Assembly: GCA_963837805.1 (NCBI GenBank)
Contig: CAWIOU010000035.1
Span: 310,001-374,000 of the forward strand
DNA length: 64,000 nucleotides
Source: Bog-756 sp963837805
Lineage (GTDB): Bacteria; Actinomycetota; Acidimicrobiia; Acidimicrobiales; RAAP-2
Direction of reading: 5' to 3'
In this document: piece by piece, positions 33,055 to 40,910 of the stretch
Numbering within the stretch: the first letter of the stretch is position 1
How the letters are laid out: each line of letters opens with the position of its first letter
Position numbers and translations under genes: made by a program
The notes under the pieces: model-generated
What the model was told of the DNA's origin: nothing
The model's input: the letters and a program-made list of their open reading frames with translations, nothing else
Databases searched by the model: none

Positions 33055-33839
33055 CCGAGTTCGTGCCCACCGACCGGCCGCCATCGGATCCCGCCCACCT
33101 GGTCGGCGATTTCGTCCCCGCCCTCATCGACGTGGGTGCCCACCATCTCTGCCCGGGGTGCGGCGAGCCGGTGGCCATGCGCTGCGCGCTGGAGGCGATC
33201 GATGAGCTCGGTCTCGTGTCGCGGGCCATCGCCGTCTTCGGCATCGGCTGCTACACCGCCTTCTCCAACAACCTCGACGTGGAAGTGCTCCAGGCCCTGC
33301 ACGGACGGGCACCCTCGGTGGCTACCGGGGTCAAGCGGACCCGGCCCGAGTCGATCGTGTTCACCGTGCAGGGTGACGGCGACATGGTGAGCGAGGGCCT
33401 CCAAGAGGTCCTGCACACCGCGGCCCGGGGTGAGAACGTGACCTGCATCATGCTCAACAACGGGGTGTTCGGAGAGACCGGTGGCCACATGTCGGCAGCC
33501 ACCGTCGTCGGACAGCGGACCAAGACCAGTCTCGAGGGTCGTGACCCGGCCCGCCACGGCCGACCCATCCTGTTGAGCTCGCTGTTGGCCCAGATCGACG
33601 GCGCCGCCTTCGTGGCCCGCGGACTGGTCAACAACGCCGGCAACGTGGCCCGGACCAAGAAGATGCTGCTGCGCGCCCTCGACGTGCAGGCGCGCCGAGC
33701 CGGGTTCTCGTTCGTCGAGATCCTCACCATGTGCCCGACCGGCTGGTTCGTCGAAACCGACGAGGCTCCGGCCTACCTCGGCGACAACCTGGCCACCGTG
33801 CACACCCCCGGGGTCCTGAAGGACGTCGTGGAGCAGTGA
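33051..33839 (+). CDS. 2-oxoacid:ferredoxin oxidoreductase, beta subunit
   Basis: 262 residues. Thiamine diphosphate/Mg motif VQGDGDMVSEGLQEV ... LNNGVFGETGG (GDG-x-N type) and CPGCGEPVAMRCALEAI at the start. Pairs with alpha to form the catalytic centre. GTG 33051 overlaps the alpha stop. KGOR-like beta subunits are usually near this length (about 280). The absence of a dihydrolipoamide-based complex nearby means this enzyme supplies reduced ferredoxin or flavodoxin to something elsewhere in the genome. Confidence 0.9.
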   Translation: MTEFVPTDRPPSDPAHLVGDFVPALIDVGAHHLCPGCGEPVAMRCALEAIDELGLVSRAIAVFGIGCYTAFSNNLDVEVLQALHGRAPSVATGVKRTRPESIVFTVQGDGDMVSEGLQEVLHTAARGENVTCIMLNNGVFGETGGHMSAATVVGQRTKTSLEGRDPARHGRPILLSSLLAQIDGAAFVARGLVNNAGNVARTKKMLLRALDVQARRAGFSFVEILTMCPTGWFVETDEAPAYLGDNLATVHTPGVLKDVVEQ

Positions 33840-34798
33840 GCGAACCCGTGGGCGACGGACCGCCGAAGGGGGGAACCGTGGCCGTGTACGGCGGGCGGTT
33901 CGGCGAGTTCGTGGTCCAGGCGCTACAGGGCGCACTCCCCGAGGTCCGGGTGGTGGCGGCCGGGAGCCCGGAGGCCGAGGCCGAGGCCGATGTCCTGGTC
34001 ACCCTGCTCGACGACGCCCCCACCCTGGCCGGTGCTCTCGGGCCGCGGATCCGTTGGGTCCACATCCTCGGGGCCGGCGCCGACGGGTTCCCCTTCGACG
34101 CCCTCGACGACCGCCTGCTCACCTGCTCGCGGGGGGCCGGCGGTCCGGCCATCGCCGAATTCGTGCTGGCCACCATGTTGGCCTTCGAGAAGCAGCTGCC
34201 CGGGTCGTGGATCACCCAACCGGCGGCCGCGTGGAACACCGCCCAGCTCGGCGGGCTCGAGGGGCGCACCCTCGGCATCATCGGACTCGGGGCCATCGGC
34301 TCCGAGGTGGCCCGACGGGCCCTGGCCTTCTCGATGGAAGTGATCGGCACCCGGCGGCAGCCGGGCCCAGCGCCGGTCGACGGGGTCGCCCTCTGCCCCG
34401 ACCTCCTCACCCTGCTCGGCCGGTCCGACCACCTGGTGGTGGCGGCGCCGGCCACCCCGGCCACCCGCCATCTCCTCGACGAGGCCGCCTTCGCCGCCGT
34501 CAAGCCCGGCGTCCACCTGGTCAACGTGGCCCGTGGCTCGCTGGTGGACCAGGACGCCCTGATCCGGGCCCTCGACGACGGTCGGGTGGCCATGGCTTCG
34601 CTCGACGTGGTCGACCCCGAGCCGCTCCCCGACGGCCACCCCCTCTACCGGCATCCGTCGGTCCGGCTGTCCCCGCACATCTCGTGGTCGTCACCGCGCA
34701 CCGCGGTCCGGACCATCACCTGTTTCACCGAGAACCTGGCCCGCTACCGGGAGGGCCGTCAGCTGCTCGGGACCGTCGACAAGGAGGCCGGCTACTGA
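33836..34798 (+). CDS. D-isomer-specific 2-hydroxyacid dehydrogenase
   Basis: 320 residues. NAD-binding loop LGIIGLGAIGSEVARRA, then the NVARGSLVDQDAL segment with the catalytic Arg, the Glu in VDPEPLP, and a His-containing SPHISWSSP. This is a complete catalytic triad. It interconverts a D-2-hydroxyacid and a 2-oxoacid, which is just what would feed the 2-oxoacid oxidoreductase encoded directly before it. GTG 33836 overlaps the beta stop by 4 nt. Confidence 0.88.
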   Translation: MSEPVGDGPPKGGTVAVYGGRFGEFVVQALQGALPEVRVVAAGSPEAEAEADVLVTLLDDAPTLAGALGPRIRWVHILGAGADGFPFDALDDRLLTCSRGAGGPAIAEFVLATMLAFEKQLPGSWITQPAAAWNTAQLGGLEGRTLGIIGLGAIGSEVARRALAFSMEVIGTRRQPGPAPVDGVALCPDLLTLLGRSDHLVVAAPATPATRHLLDEAAFAAVKPGVHLVNVARGSLVDQDALIRALDDGRVAMASLDVVDPEPLPDGHPLYRHPSVRLSPHISWSSPRTAVRTITCFTENLARYREGRQLLGTVDKEAGY

Positions 34799-35649
34799 TG
34801 GGACCCGACGACCTGGTGCTGTGCTCGGGCACGCTGCCCCGGCAGGTGACCTTCGCCGAGCGCCTGGCCGCGGCATCGGCCGCCGGCTTCGCCGCCGTTT
34901 CGCTGTGGGGCCGTGACTACGCCGGCGCCCGGGCCGAGGGATGGAGCGACGCCGACCTCCGCTCGATGCTCGACGACCACGGACTGGCCGTGGCCGAGCT
35001 CGACCCGGCCTGGTGGTGGCTGCCGGGGGCGGCCGACATCCATATCGACCCGCGGCACGACAGTGAGGACGTCTTCCGCTTCGGCGAGGCCGAGTTGTTC
35101 GCGGTGGCCGACGCGGTGGGTGGACGCTCGGTCAACGCCGTCGACGTCTTCGGCGGGACCTGGACGGTGGACGATGCCGCCGAAGCCTTCGCCGGGCTGT
35201 GTGCCCGGGCGGCCGAGCACGGACTCCTGGTCCACATCGAGTGGCTCCCCTGGTCGAAGATCCCCGACCTGGCCACGGCGTTGGACGTCGTGGCCAGGGC
35301 CGGTGCGCCCAACGGCGGGATCAATGTCGACGCCTGGCACCTGGTGCGATCGGGCACCGATCTGGCCGACCTGGCCGTCGTTCCCGGCGAGCTGATCCTC
35401 GGGATCCAGCTCGACGACGGCCCCGCCGCCGCCGAGGACAACCTGGTGGAGGCCACCCTCCACCACCGGGCCCTCCCCGGCGAGGGCGAGTTCGACCTGG
35501 TCGGGCTGATCCGGACGCTGGCCGACACCGGGACCACCGCCCCGCTCGGGGTGGAGGTGTTCAGCGACGAGCTCCAGTCCCGCCCGGCCGACGAGGCCGC
35601 GCTGCTCGCCGCCCGGGCCACTCGCACCGTGCTGGACGCGGCCCGATGA
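34798..35649 (+). CDS. Xylose-isomerase-like TIM-barrel protein
   Basis: 283 residues. The AP endonuclease 2/xylose-isomerase-like barrel can be followed from FAERLAAASAAGFAAVSLWGRDY to GGINVDAWHLVR, ILGIQLDD and GVEVFSDEL. Metal ligands are probably the Glu in IEWLPW, Asp-Trp-His in DAWHLV and the final Glu. Family members are sugar-ketoacid isomerases, epimerases or dehydratases (IolE, IolI, hydroxypyruvate isomerase). The start overlaps the upstream stop (TGATG). Confidence 0.8.
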   Translation: MGPDDLVLCSGTLPRQVTFAERLAAASAAGFAAVSLWGRDYAGARAEGWSDADLRSMLDDHGLAVAELDPAWWWLPGAADIHIDPRHDSEDVFRFGEAELFAVADAVGGRSVNAVDVFGGTWTVDDAAEAFAGLCARAAEHGLLVHIEWLPWSKIPDLATALDVVARAGAPNGGINVDAWHLVRSGTDLADLAVVPGELILGIQLDDGPAAAEDNLVEATLHHRALPGEGEFDLVGLIRTLADTGTTAPLGVEVFSDELQSRPADEAALLAARATRTVLDAAR

Positions 35650-36737
35650 CCGGCGTTGTCGTGTTCGGCACCGGGTTCGGTTGCGTCACCCACGTGCCCG
35701 CCCTGCGGGCGGCCGGGTTCGAGGTGGTGGCCCTGGTCGGCCGCGACCCGGACAGGACGGCGGCGCGGGCCGCCATGTTCGACATACCCCGGGCCCTCAC
35801 CTCGGTGGAGGAGGCCATCGGCCTCGACGGCGTTGACGCCGTGACCGTCGCCACGCCGCCCCACACCCACGCGCCCATCGCCCTGGCCGCCATCGCCGCC
35901 GGCAAGCACGTGCTGTGCGAGAAGCCCTTCGCCCGCCACGCCGCCGAGGGACGGACCGTGTTGGCGGCGGCCGAGGAGGCGGGCATCGTCCACCTCCTCG
36001 GATGCGAGTTCCGTTGGGACACGGGCCAGGCACTGCTGGCCCGGGCCGTGCAGGGGGGCGAGATCGGCGAGCCCCGGATGGCCACGGTCCTCCTCCACGT
36101 CCCGTTGCTGGCCGACCCCTCGGCCGAGGTCCCCGAGTGGTGGGCCGATGCCGACCAGGGCGGCGGCTGGATGGCCGCCCACGGATCACAGATCATCGAC
36201 CAGGTCCGGATGACGCTGGGCGAATTCGAATCGGTGAGCGCCTCGCTGCCCCATATCGCCGAGCGGGCGATGAGCGCCGACGACGCCTTCCTGGTCCACT
36301 TCAGGATGCGCTCGGGCGCGGTCGGTGTGCTCCAGAGCACCTCGGGGGACTGGGGCCCTCCCATCGTGATCACCCGGGTGGTGGGGTCGGGAGGGACGGC
36401 GTGGATCGAGGGGGTGGGTGCCATCGTGAAGGTGGCCGACGGCAGCGGGACCCGCACCCTGCCCGTCCCCGACGACCTGCCCACCGGGAGCGGCCCTCCC
36501 CTCCCCGACGGTCTGGTCACCACCGCCTACGGGCGGATGATCTCCCACGGCATGGACTTCGCCCCCTACACCCGGCTGGCCGAGGTGTTCCGGTGCCGCA
36601 TCGAGGGCCGGCCCGATCCGGTCGGTCCGGCGGCCGGTACCTTCGTCGACGGGGTGCGGGACATCGCCGTGCTCGATGCCATCCGCCGTTCGTCCACCGA
36701 GGGCATCACCGTGACGGTGGAGGACGGGCTCCCCTGA
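35646..36737 (+). CDS. Gfo/Idh/MocA-family oxidoreductase
   Basis: 363 residues. Rossmann domain with VVFGTGFGCVTHVPAL, TPPHTHAPIALAAIAAGKHVLCEKPFA (the EKP motif with the catalytic Lys), and a C-terminal alpha/beta domain with G-G-G-W-M-A-A-H-G-S-Q. It oxidises a sugar or inositol-like alcohol with NAD(P). Its ATG overlaps the upstream stop (ATGA), completing a run of seven coupled genes. With the isomerase-like and hydroxyacid dehydrogenase genes it suggests stepwise oxidation of a polyol or sugar acid. Confidence 0.87.
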   Translation: MTGVVVFGTGFGCVTHVPALRAAGFEVVALVGRDPDRTAARAAMFDIPRALTSVEEAIGLDGVDAVTVATPPHTHAPIALAAIAAGKHVLCEKPFARHAAEGRTVLAAAEEAGIVHLLGCEFRWDTGQALLARAVQGGEIGEPRMATVLLHVPLLADPSAEVPEWWADADQGGGWMAAHGSQIIDQVRMTLGEFESVSASLPHIAERAMSADDAFLVHFRMRSGAVGVLQSTSGDWGPPIVITRVVGSGGTAWIEGVGAIVKVADGSGTRTLPVPDDLPTGSGPPLPDGLVTTAYGRMISHGMDFAPYTRLAEVFRCRIEGRPDPVGPAAGTFVDGVRDIAVLDAIRRSSTEGITVTVEDGLP

Positions 36738-36756
36738 TCGGTCCGGACGGCTGTGA

Positions 36757-36762
36757 CAGACT
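36757..36762 (+). promoter_or_regulatory. -10-like CAGACT before GTG 36769 (cupin gene)
   Basis: CAGACT ends 6 nt before GTG 36769, as before the starts at 24015 and 61260. That GTG is not in the frame of the cupin domain, which supports a frameshift in the cupin gene. Confidence 0.4.
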
Positions 36763-36768
36763 CCGGAC

Positions 36769-37183
36769 GTGAGCGACAAGCCCGCTTTTCGTCTCGCCCG
36801 ACACTCCTGTGCACCTGGGTCTGGGGGCCACCGTCATCCCCCAGGAATCCTTCACCGGCGAACCGGCCTGGTACGAGCGCTACGCCATCCGGAACCAGGC
36901 CGACGGGGCCGAGGGACGGCTGGTCACCATCCACACCTTCAGCGGGCCGTGGGACTCGTGGGAGGTGCACCCGCACGGGGAGGAGCTGGTGCTGTGCACC
37001 GAGGGGGCCATCACGCTCCACCAGGAGATCGACGGCCGGGTCCACCAGGTCACCATCCGGTCCGGGGAAGCGGTCATCAACCCGCCCGGTGTGTGGCACA
37101 CCGCCGATGTCTCCGGTTCGGCCACGGTGGTGTTCATCACCGCGGGCATGGGGACCGAGGTCAGACCCCGTTCGCCGAGCTGA
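36769..37183 (+). CDS. Cupin-domain protein, possibly frameshifted near its start
   Basis: The cupin frame runs 36809-37183 (GTG start, 124 residues): VHPHGEELVLCTEGAITLHQE holds the H-x-H-x(3)-E metal site and G-E-A-V-I-N-P-P-G-V-W-H motif 2. A better start, GTG 36769 with a CAGACT box 6 nt upstream, reads MSDKPAFRLAR in another frame, which looks like a genuine N-terminus for this family. A +1 shift between about 36786 and 36803 would join both. Either GTG 36809 is used, or a real or sequencing frameshift is present. It follows the MocA-type gene by 31 nt. Confidence 0.65.
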
Positions 37184-37222
37184 ACACGCCGCCCCTCCCA
37201 CCGGAGGCCGGCCGGCGGCCGA

Positions 37223-38662
37223 TCAGAGCGCTCCCCGCCTGATCACCCGGGGCCGGGTGAAGGCGGTCATGCCCTCGAGTCCGAGCTCGGTCCCGAGCCC
37301 CGAGTCGCCCCATCCGCCCATGGGCGCCAGGTGGTCCATGGCCCCCATCCCGTGGGCATTGGTCCACACCGTTCCGGCGTCCAGTCGCCGGGCCGCCGAC
37401 TCGGTCAGTTGGTCGTCCGCGCTCCACACCGAGGCGCACAGGCCGAAGTTGGTGGCGTTGGCGGCATCGATGGCCTGATCGAAGTCCGCGTAGGGAAGGA
37501 GGGGGAGGGCGGGGGCGAATTGCTCGTCGACCACCAGGGTGGCCGCGGGATCGGGTGACACGACGAGGGCCGGCGACACCGTCCAGCCGCCGTCGGGATC
37601 CACCACCCGGGCCGGACGGACCACCTCGGTCGCCTCCGGCGCGGCGTCGGCGATCATGGCCTCGACCCGGTCGCGGGCCGCCGCCGTGTGCACCGGTCCC
37701 ATGGTCACCTCGGGCTCGAGACCGTCGCCGACCACGGTGCGGGACAGCGTCTCCACCAGCGCATCCCGCCAGCCGTCCAACCGGTCGGCGGGAACGTAGA
37801 GGCGTTTGATGGCCATACACACCTGTCCGGAGGTGGTGAAGGCGGCCTCGACCAGACGGCCGGCCAGCTCCTCGGACGGTTCGAGGTCGGGCCCGACGAT
37901 GGCGGGGTCGTTCCCACCCAGCTCGAGGACGGCCGGTCGCAGATGAGCGGCGCAGCCGGCCAGCACCGACCGACCGGCGGCGACGCCGCCGGTGAACGAG
38001 ACCATGTCGATCCCGGGATGGGCGACGAGGGCCACCCCGAGCTCGGGGGTCGGGCCGTTGACTGCGTTCAGCACCCCCGGGGGGAGTCCGTCGGCAATGG
38101 CCGCGGCCAGTTGAAGCACGGCACCGGGACAGGTGGGCGGGGTCTTCACCACCACCGTGTTGCCGGCCAGGAGGGCGGGCAGGATCTTGTTGCCCATCAC
38201 CGCCGACGGCCAGTTGAAGGGGAGGATGGCGGCCACCACGCCGTGGGGCACCCGTTCGACCACCGAGTTGCCTGCGGGCCGCGGCTCGAGCGAGGCGGCC
38301 ACCAGGGGGGAGAGGGCGCCCACCATCCCCGCGGTGGTGGCCACGTCGAACAGGGACTCCATGAGGACCTTGCCGTGTTCACGGGTCAGGAGGGCGCTGG
38401 TGGCGTCCAGATCGATCGAGGTCATGGCCGCGTCGCAGGCCCCCTGGAGCGTGGCCAACCGATCCTCGTAGGGAAGCGCGGCCCAGGTCGGCTGGGCGGC
38501 TCGGGCCCCGGCCACGGCCTGTTCCAGTTGAGCGGCGGACGCGATCGGCGCCATCAGCACGGTCTGCTCGGGGCGGGCGGGATTGACGACGGGATAGGAG
38601 CCGTCCTCCCCGGCCAGACGCCTTCCGCCGATGGTCAGAGCCACGGTGTCCTCGGGTTTCAT
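37223..38662 (-). CDS. Aldehyde dehydrogenase family protein
   Basis: 479 residues. NAD-binding PFNWPSAVMGNKILPALLAGNTVVVK, general-base Glu in LELGGNDPA, catalytic Cys in TTSGQVCMAIKRL, and C-terminal F-G-L-C-A-S-V-W. Oxidises an aldehyde to an acid or acyl-CoA; substrate unknown. It converges on the cupin gene, so membership in the 31-37 kb pathway is only suggested by position. The start at 38662 has a TAGGGT box 7 nt upstream. Confidence 0.87.
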   Translation of the reverse strand: MKPEDTVALTIGGRRLAGEDGSYPVVNPARPEQTVLMAPIASAAQLEQAVAGARAAQPTWAALPYEDRLATLQGACDAAMTSIDLDATSALLTREHGKVLMESLFDVATTAGMVGALSPLVAASLEPRPAGNSVVERVPHGVVAAILPFNWPSAVMGNKILPALLAGNTVVVKTPPTCPGAVLQLAAAIADGLPPGVLNAVNGPTPELGVALVAHPGIDMVSFTGGVAAGRSVLAGCAAHLRPAVLELGGNDPAIVGPDLEPSEELAGRLVEAAFTTSGQVCMAIKRLYVPADRLDGWRDALVETLSRTVVGDGLEPEVTMGPVHTAAARDRVEAMIADAAPEATEVVRPARVVDPDGGWTVSPALVVSPDPAATLVVDEQFAPALPLLPYADFDQAIDAANATNFGLCASVWSADDQLTESAARRLDAGTVWTNAHGMGAMDHLAPMGGWGDSGLGTELGLEGMTAFTRPRVIRRGAL

Positions 38663-38669
38663 GACCTGC

Positions 38670-38675
38670 ACCCTA
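38670..38675 (-). promoter_or_regulatory. -10 box TAGGGT for leaderless start at 38662
   Basis: On the minus strand TAGGGT ends 7 nt before the ATG of the aldehyde dehydrogenase gene. It overlaps the 3' end of the SGNH-repeat gene. Confidence 0.45.
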
Positions 38676-40214
38676 CGGGCTGGGCGACGGGGCGAGGGCG
38701 GCTCCGACCATGGCCGAGGCGAACCGGAACGCACCCGACGAGTAGACGTCACACTCTTCGAGATAGCCGACGAGGGTGGTATTGCCGGTCGGGCAGAAGT
38801 GGACGCCGTCCGGGGAGCGCACGATGTTGGTGCCGGCCGGCCCGGTACAGGGCTCGAACGACAGGCACGGGAGGGTCCGGGTGAACTTCCCGTCGGCCAG
38901 CACCGCCTGGCCGGCGTCGTCGTAGGTGACACCGTTGCTGCCGGCGGCGACGGATCGGTAGTTGCGGTTGAGGGTGGTGACGTTCCGGCTCTCGCTGGAT
39001 GACTCGTCGAGGGGCAGGCCCACCAGGATGACCCTGGCTCCGATCGATTGGAAGATGGTGATGGCGGCACGGGCATCGCGCTCGTACTTGGCGAAGTAGG
39101 CCGCGGTCCCCAGTTGGTACCCCGCCATGCACGGAGTGAAGGCGTCCCCCGAGAATGCGAGCACGGCCACGGTCGGATGCCAGCTGCGGGCATCGGCGGC
39201 CATGGTGGGCAGGTCGTCGCAGATGGCGATACCCGGGAACGTGCGGATGAGGACCGGAGCTCCGGCCGCTCCGGCCAGGTAGGCGAACTCCTGTCCGGAC
39301 TCGGACGCCAACGAATCCCCGTAGAGGGCGATCCGCGGTGGCCCGGGGGGCGGGAGCTCGGGCACCGATCCGTAGAACCCGGCGTCCCCGAAGCCGAAGA
39401 TGCCACCGTCCGAGGCCACCAGCCAATAGCCGCGGCCGCCGGCTGCCGGGGCCATGCCCACCACCGGTCGGTTGAGAGCGAGGGAACCGGTCGAGCCGTA
39501 GAAGTGGGCGTCGCCGAAGGCGAAGAGGCCGCCGTCGGATGCGACCAGCCAGTAGCCGTGGCCGTCGGGAGTGGCGGCCATGCCCACCACCGGTCGGTTG
39601 AGAGCGAGGGAACCGGTCGAGCCGTAGAAGTGGGCGTCGCCGAAGGCGAAGAGGCCGCCGTCCGAGGCCACCAGCCAGTAGCCGTGGCCGTCGGGAGTGG
39701 CGGCCATGCCCACCACCGGTCGGTTGAGAGCGAGGGAACCGGTCGAGCCGTAGAAGTGGGCGTCGCCGAAGGCGAAGATGCCGCCGTCCGAGGCCACCAG
39801 CCAGTAGCCGTGGCCGTCGGTTGTGGCGGCCATGCCCACCACCGGTCGGTTGAGGGCGAGGGAACCGGTCGAGCCGTAGAAGTGGGCGTCGCCGAAAGCG
39901 AAGATGCCGCCGTCGGATGCGACCAGCCAGTAGCCGTGGCCGTCGGTTGTGGCGGCCATGCCCACCACCGGTCGGTTGAGACCGAGGGAACCGGTCGAGC
40001 CGTAGAAGTGGGCGTCGCCGAAGGCGAAGAGGCCACCGTCCGAGGCGACCAGCCAGTAGCCGTGGCCGTCGGGAGTGGCGGCCATGCCCACCACCGGTCG
40101 GTTGACCGCCAGCGCCGCGGCCCGGTGCACCGGCCCGGTCCCCACCAGCAGCGCGGTCAGCAGACAGAGCGCGGCCGTCCCTGTGACGAGCCGCTCGACC
40201 CGACTACGGCCCAT
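38673..40214 (-). CDS. Secreted protein: six GYW-DGGIF repeats plus C-terminal SGNH hydrolase
   Basis: 513 residues. Signal peptide (VTGTAALCLLTALLVGTG with Ala-rich cleavage site), then the 42-residue repeat region (about residues 34-284), then an SGNH/GDSL hydrolase domain: block I IALYGDSLASE with nucleophile Ser and block V near D-G-V-H-F with Asp and His. Acts outside the cytoplasm, probably deacetylating or de-esterifying a polymer. ATG 40214 is favoured, GTG 40220 is possible. The start lies within the last codons of the upstream gene (40204-40860), so they are translationally linked. Confidence 0.85.
   Translation of the reverse strand: MGRSRVERLVTGTAALCLLTALLVGTGPVHRAAALAVNRPVVGMAATPDGHGYWLVASDGGLFAFGDAHFYGSTGSLGLNRPVVGMAATTDGHGYWLVASDGGIFAFGDAHFYGSTGSLALNRPVVGMAATTDGHGYWLVASDGGIFAFGDAHFYGSTGSLALNRPVVGMAATPDGHGYWLVASDGGLFAFGDAHFYGSTGSLALNRPVVGMAATPDGHGYWLVASDGGLFAFGDAHFYGSTGSLALNRPVVGMAPAAGGRGYWLVASDGGIFGFGDAGFYGSVPELPPPGPPRIALYGDSLASESGQEFAYLAGAAGAPVLIRTFPGIAICDDLPTMAADARSWHPTVAVLAFSGDAFTPCMAGYQLGTAAYFAKYERDARAAITIFQSIGARVILVGLPLDESSSESRNVTTLNRNYRSVAAGSNGVTYDDAGQAVLADGKFTRTLPCLSFEPCTGPAGTNIVRSPDGVHFCPTGNTTLVGYLEECDVYSSGAFRFASAMVGAALAPSPSP
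39363..40115 (-). repeat. Tandem 126-bp coding repeats (42 residues), six in total
   Basis: Full units start at 40061, 39935, 39809, 39683, 39557 and, shortened, 39431. The array opens with a partial NRPVVGMAATPDGH and ends with a partial GYWLVASDGGIFGFGDAGFYGS. The two partial units add up to one 42-residue unit, so the array equals six units in shifted phase relative to 16720-17463. Confidence 0.92.
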
Positions 40215-40860
40215 CGCCACCGCCGTCGAGTCGGTGGAACCAGAGTCGCCAGGGCGTCTTGTGGCGCTGCCACACCTCCGGCCCCTTCTCGTACGGAGGT
40301 CCGGTGTGGCGGCGGTGCGAGGCCGACTCCTCGTCGACCTCGTAGATGGCCAGGAAGCGCGGTGCCCCCTGATAGGGAGCCCGCACCTCGCGCACCAGCT
40401 CGTAGCGTTCGGCACGGAGGGCGTGACGGCGTTCGGCCACTTCGGTCAGGTGCACATTGGTATAGAAGTCGTTGAAGACGGCCAGCTCGTCGTCGGTCAA
40501 CCCGGGCGGAGGGTTGACGCCGAGCAGGTAGATGGCAAAGGCGGTGACTTGGCGGGGCCCCGTCTCGGTGATTCGCCGGTACCGCACCGACCATGTCTGC
40601 CGGAGGCCCTCGAAGCCATCGCCATCCGGCGGATCCTTTGTTGGCCCGCCCTCGTCGGCAACGTCGTCGACGGTCAGGAACCGGGGAGGTCGGAAGCCTC
40701 GGGCGGCGACGGCCAGGAGCTCGTAGCGGGCCCCGGCGCCCGGGTCGGTCGACGCCGACCCCACGAAGGCGTCGGCGGCCCCGGGATCGGCGCGGGATCC
40801 ACCGCGGACGTCCCATCCGGCGAACGAGGTCAGACCGGGCCGGCCGGCGTCAGCGGACAT
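40204..40860 (-). CDS. Hypothetical protein, EthD-like dimeric alpha/beta barrel with internal duplication
   Basis: 218 residues. R-Y-E-L-x-x-V followed by P-R-F-L occurs twice: RYELLAVAARGFRPPRFLTVDDV near residue 45 and RYELVREVRAPYQGAPRFLAIYEV near residue 150. The segment between, FNDFYTNVHLTEVAERRHALRAERYEL, is the typical first half of an EthD/dimeric ferredoxin-like unit. So the protein seems to be a fused pair in one chain. Function unknown. TAGCCT lies 7 nt before ATG 40860. Confidence 0.65.
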   Translation of the reverse strand: MSADAGRPGLTSFAGWDVRGGSRADPGAADAFVGSASTDPGAGARYELLAVAARGFRPPRFLTVDDVADEGGPTKDPPDGDGFEGLRQTWSVRYRRITETGPRQVTAFAIYLLGVNPPPGLTDDELAVFNDFYTNVHLTEVAERRHALRAERYELVREVRAPYQGAPRFLAIYEVDEESASHRRHTGPPYEKGPEVWQRHKTPWRLWFHRLDGGGDGP

Positions 40861-40867
40861 GAATCGG

Positions 40868-40873
40868 AGGCTA
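40868..40873 (-). promoter_or_regulatory. -10 box TAGCCT for leaderless start at 40860
   Basis: On the minus strand TAGCCT ends 7 nt before the ATG at 40860. Confidence 0.5.
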
Positions 40874-40910
40874 CCGGGCGACGGCGGGCCGGTCCCGGTC
40901 GACCATCCGG

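Noticed and set aside
37223..40036. 937-codon frame joining repeats and aldehyde dehydrogenase
   Set aside because: The upstream part is an out-of-frame reading of the SGNH-repeat gene; the real dehydrogenase starts at 38662 with its own -10 box.
39363..40115. Direct DNA repeats that could suggest CRISPR or a satellite
   Set aside because: Unit is 126 bp without spacers and in frame with a protein repeat.
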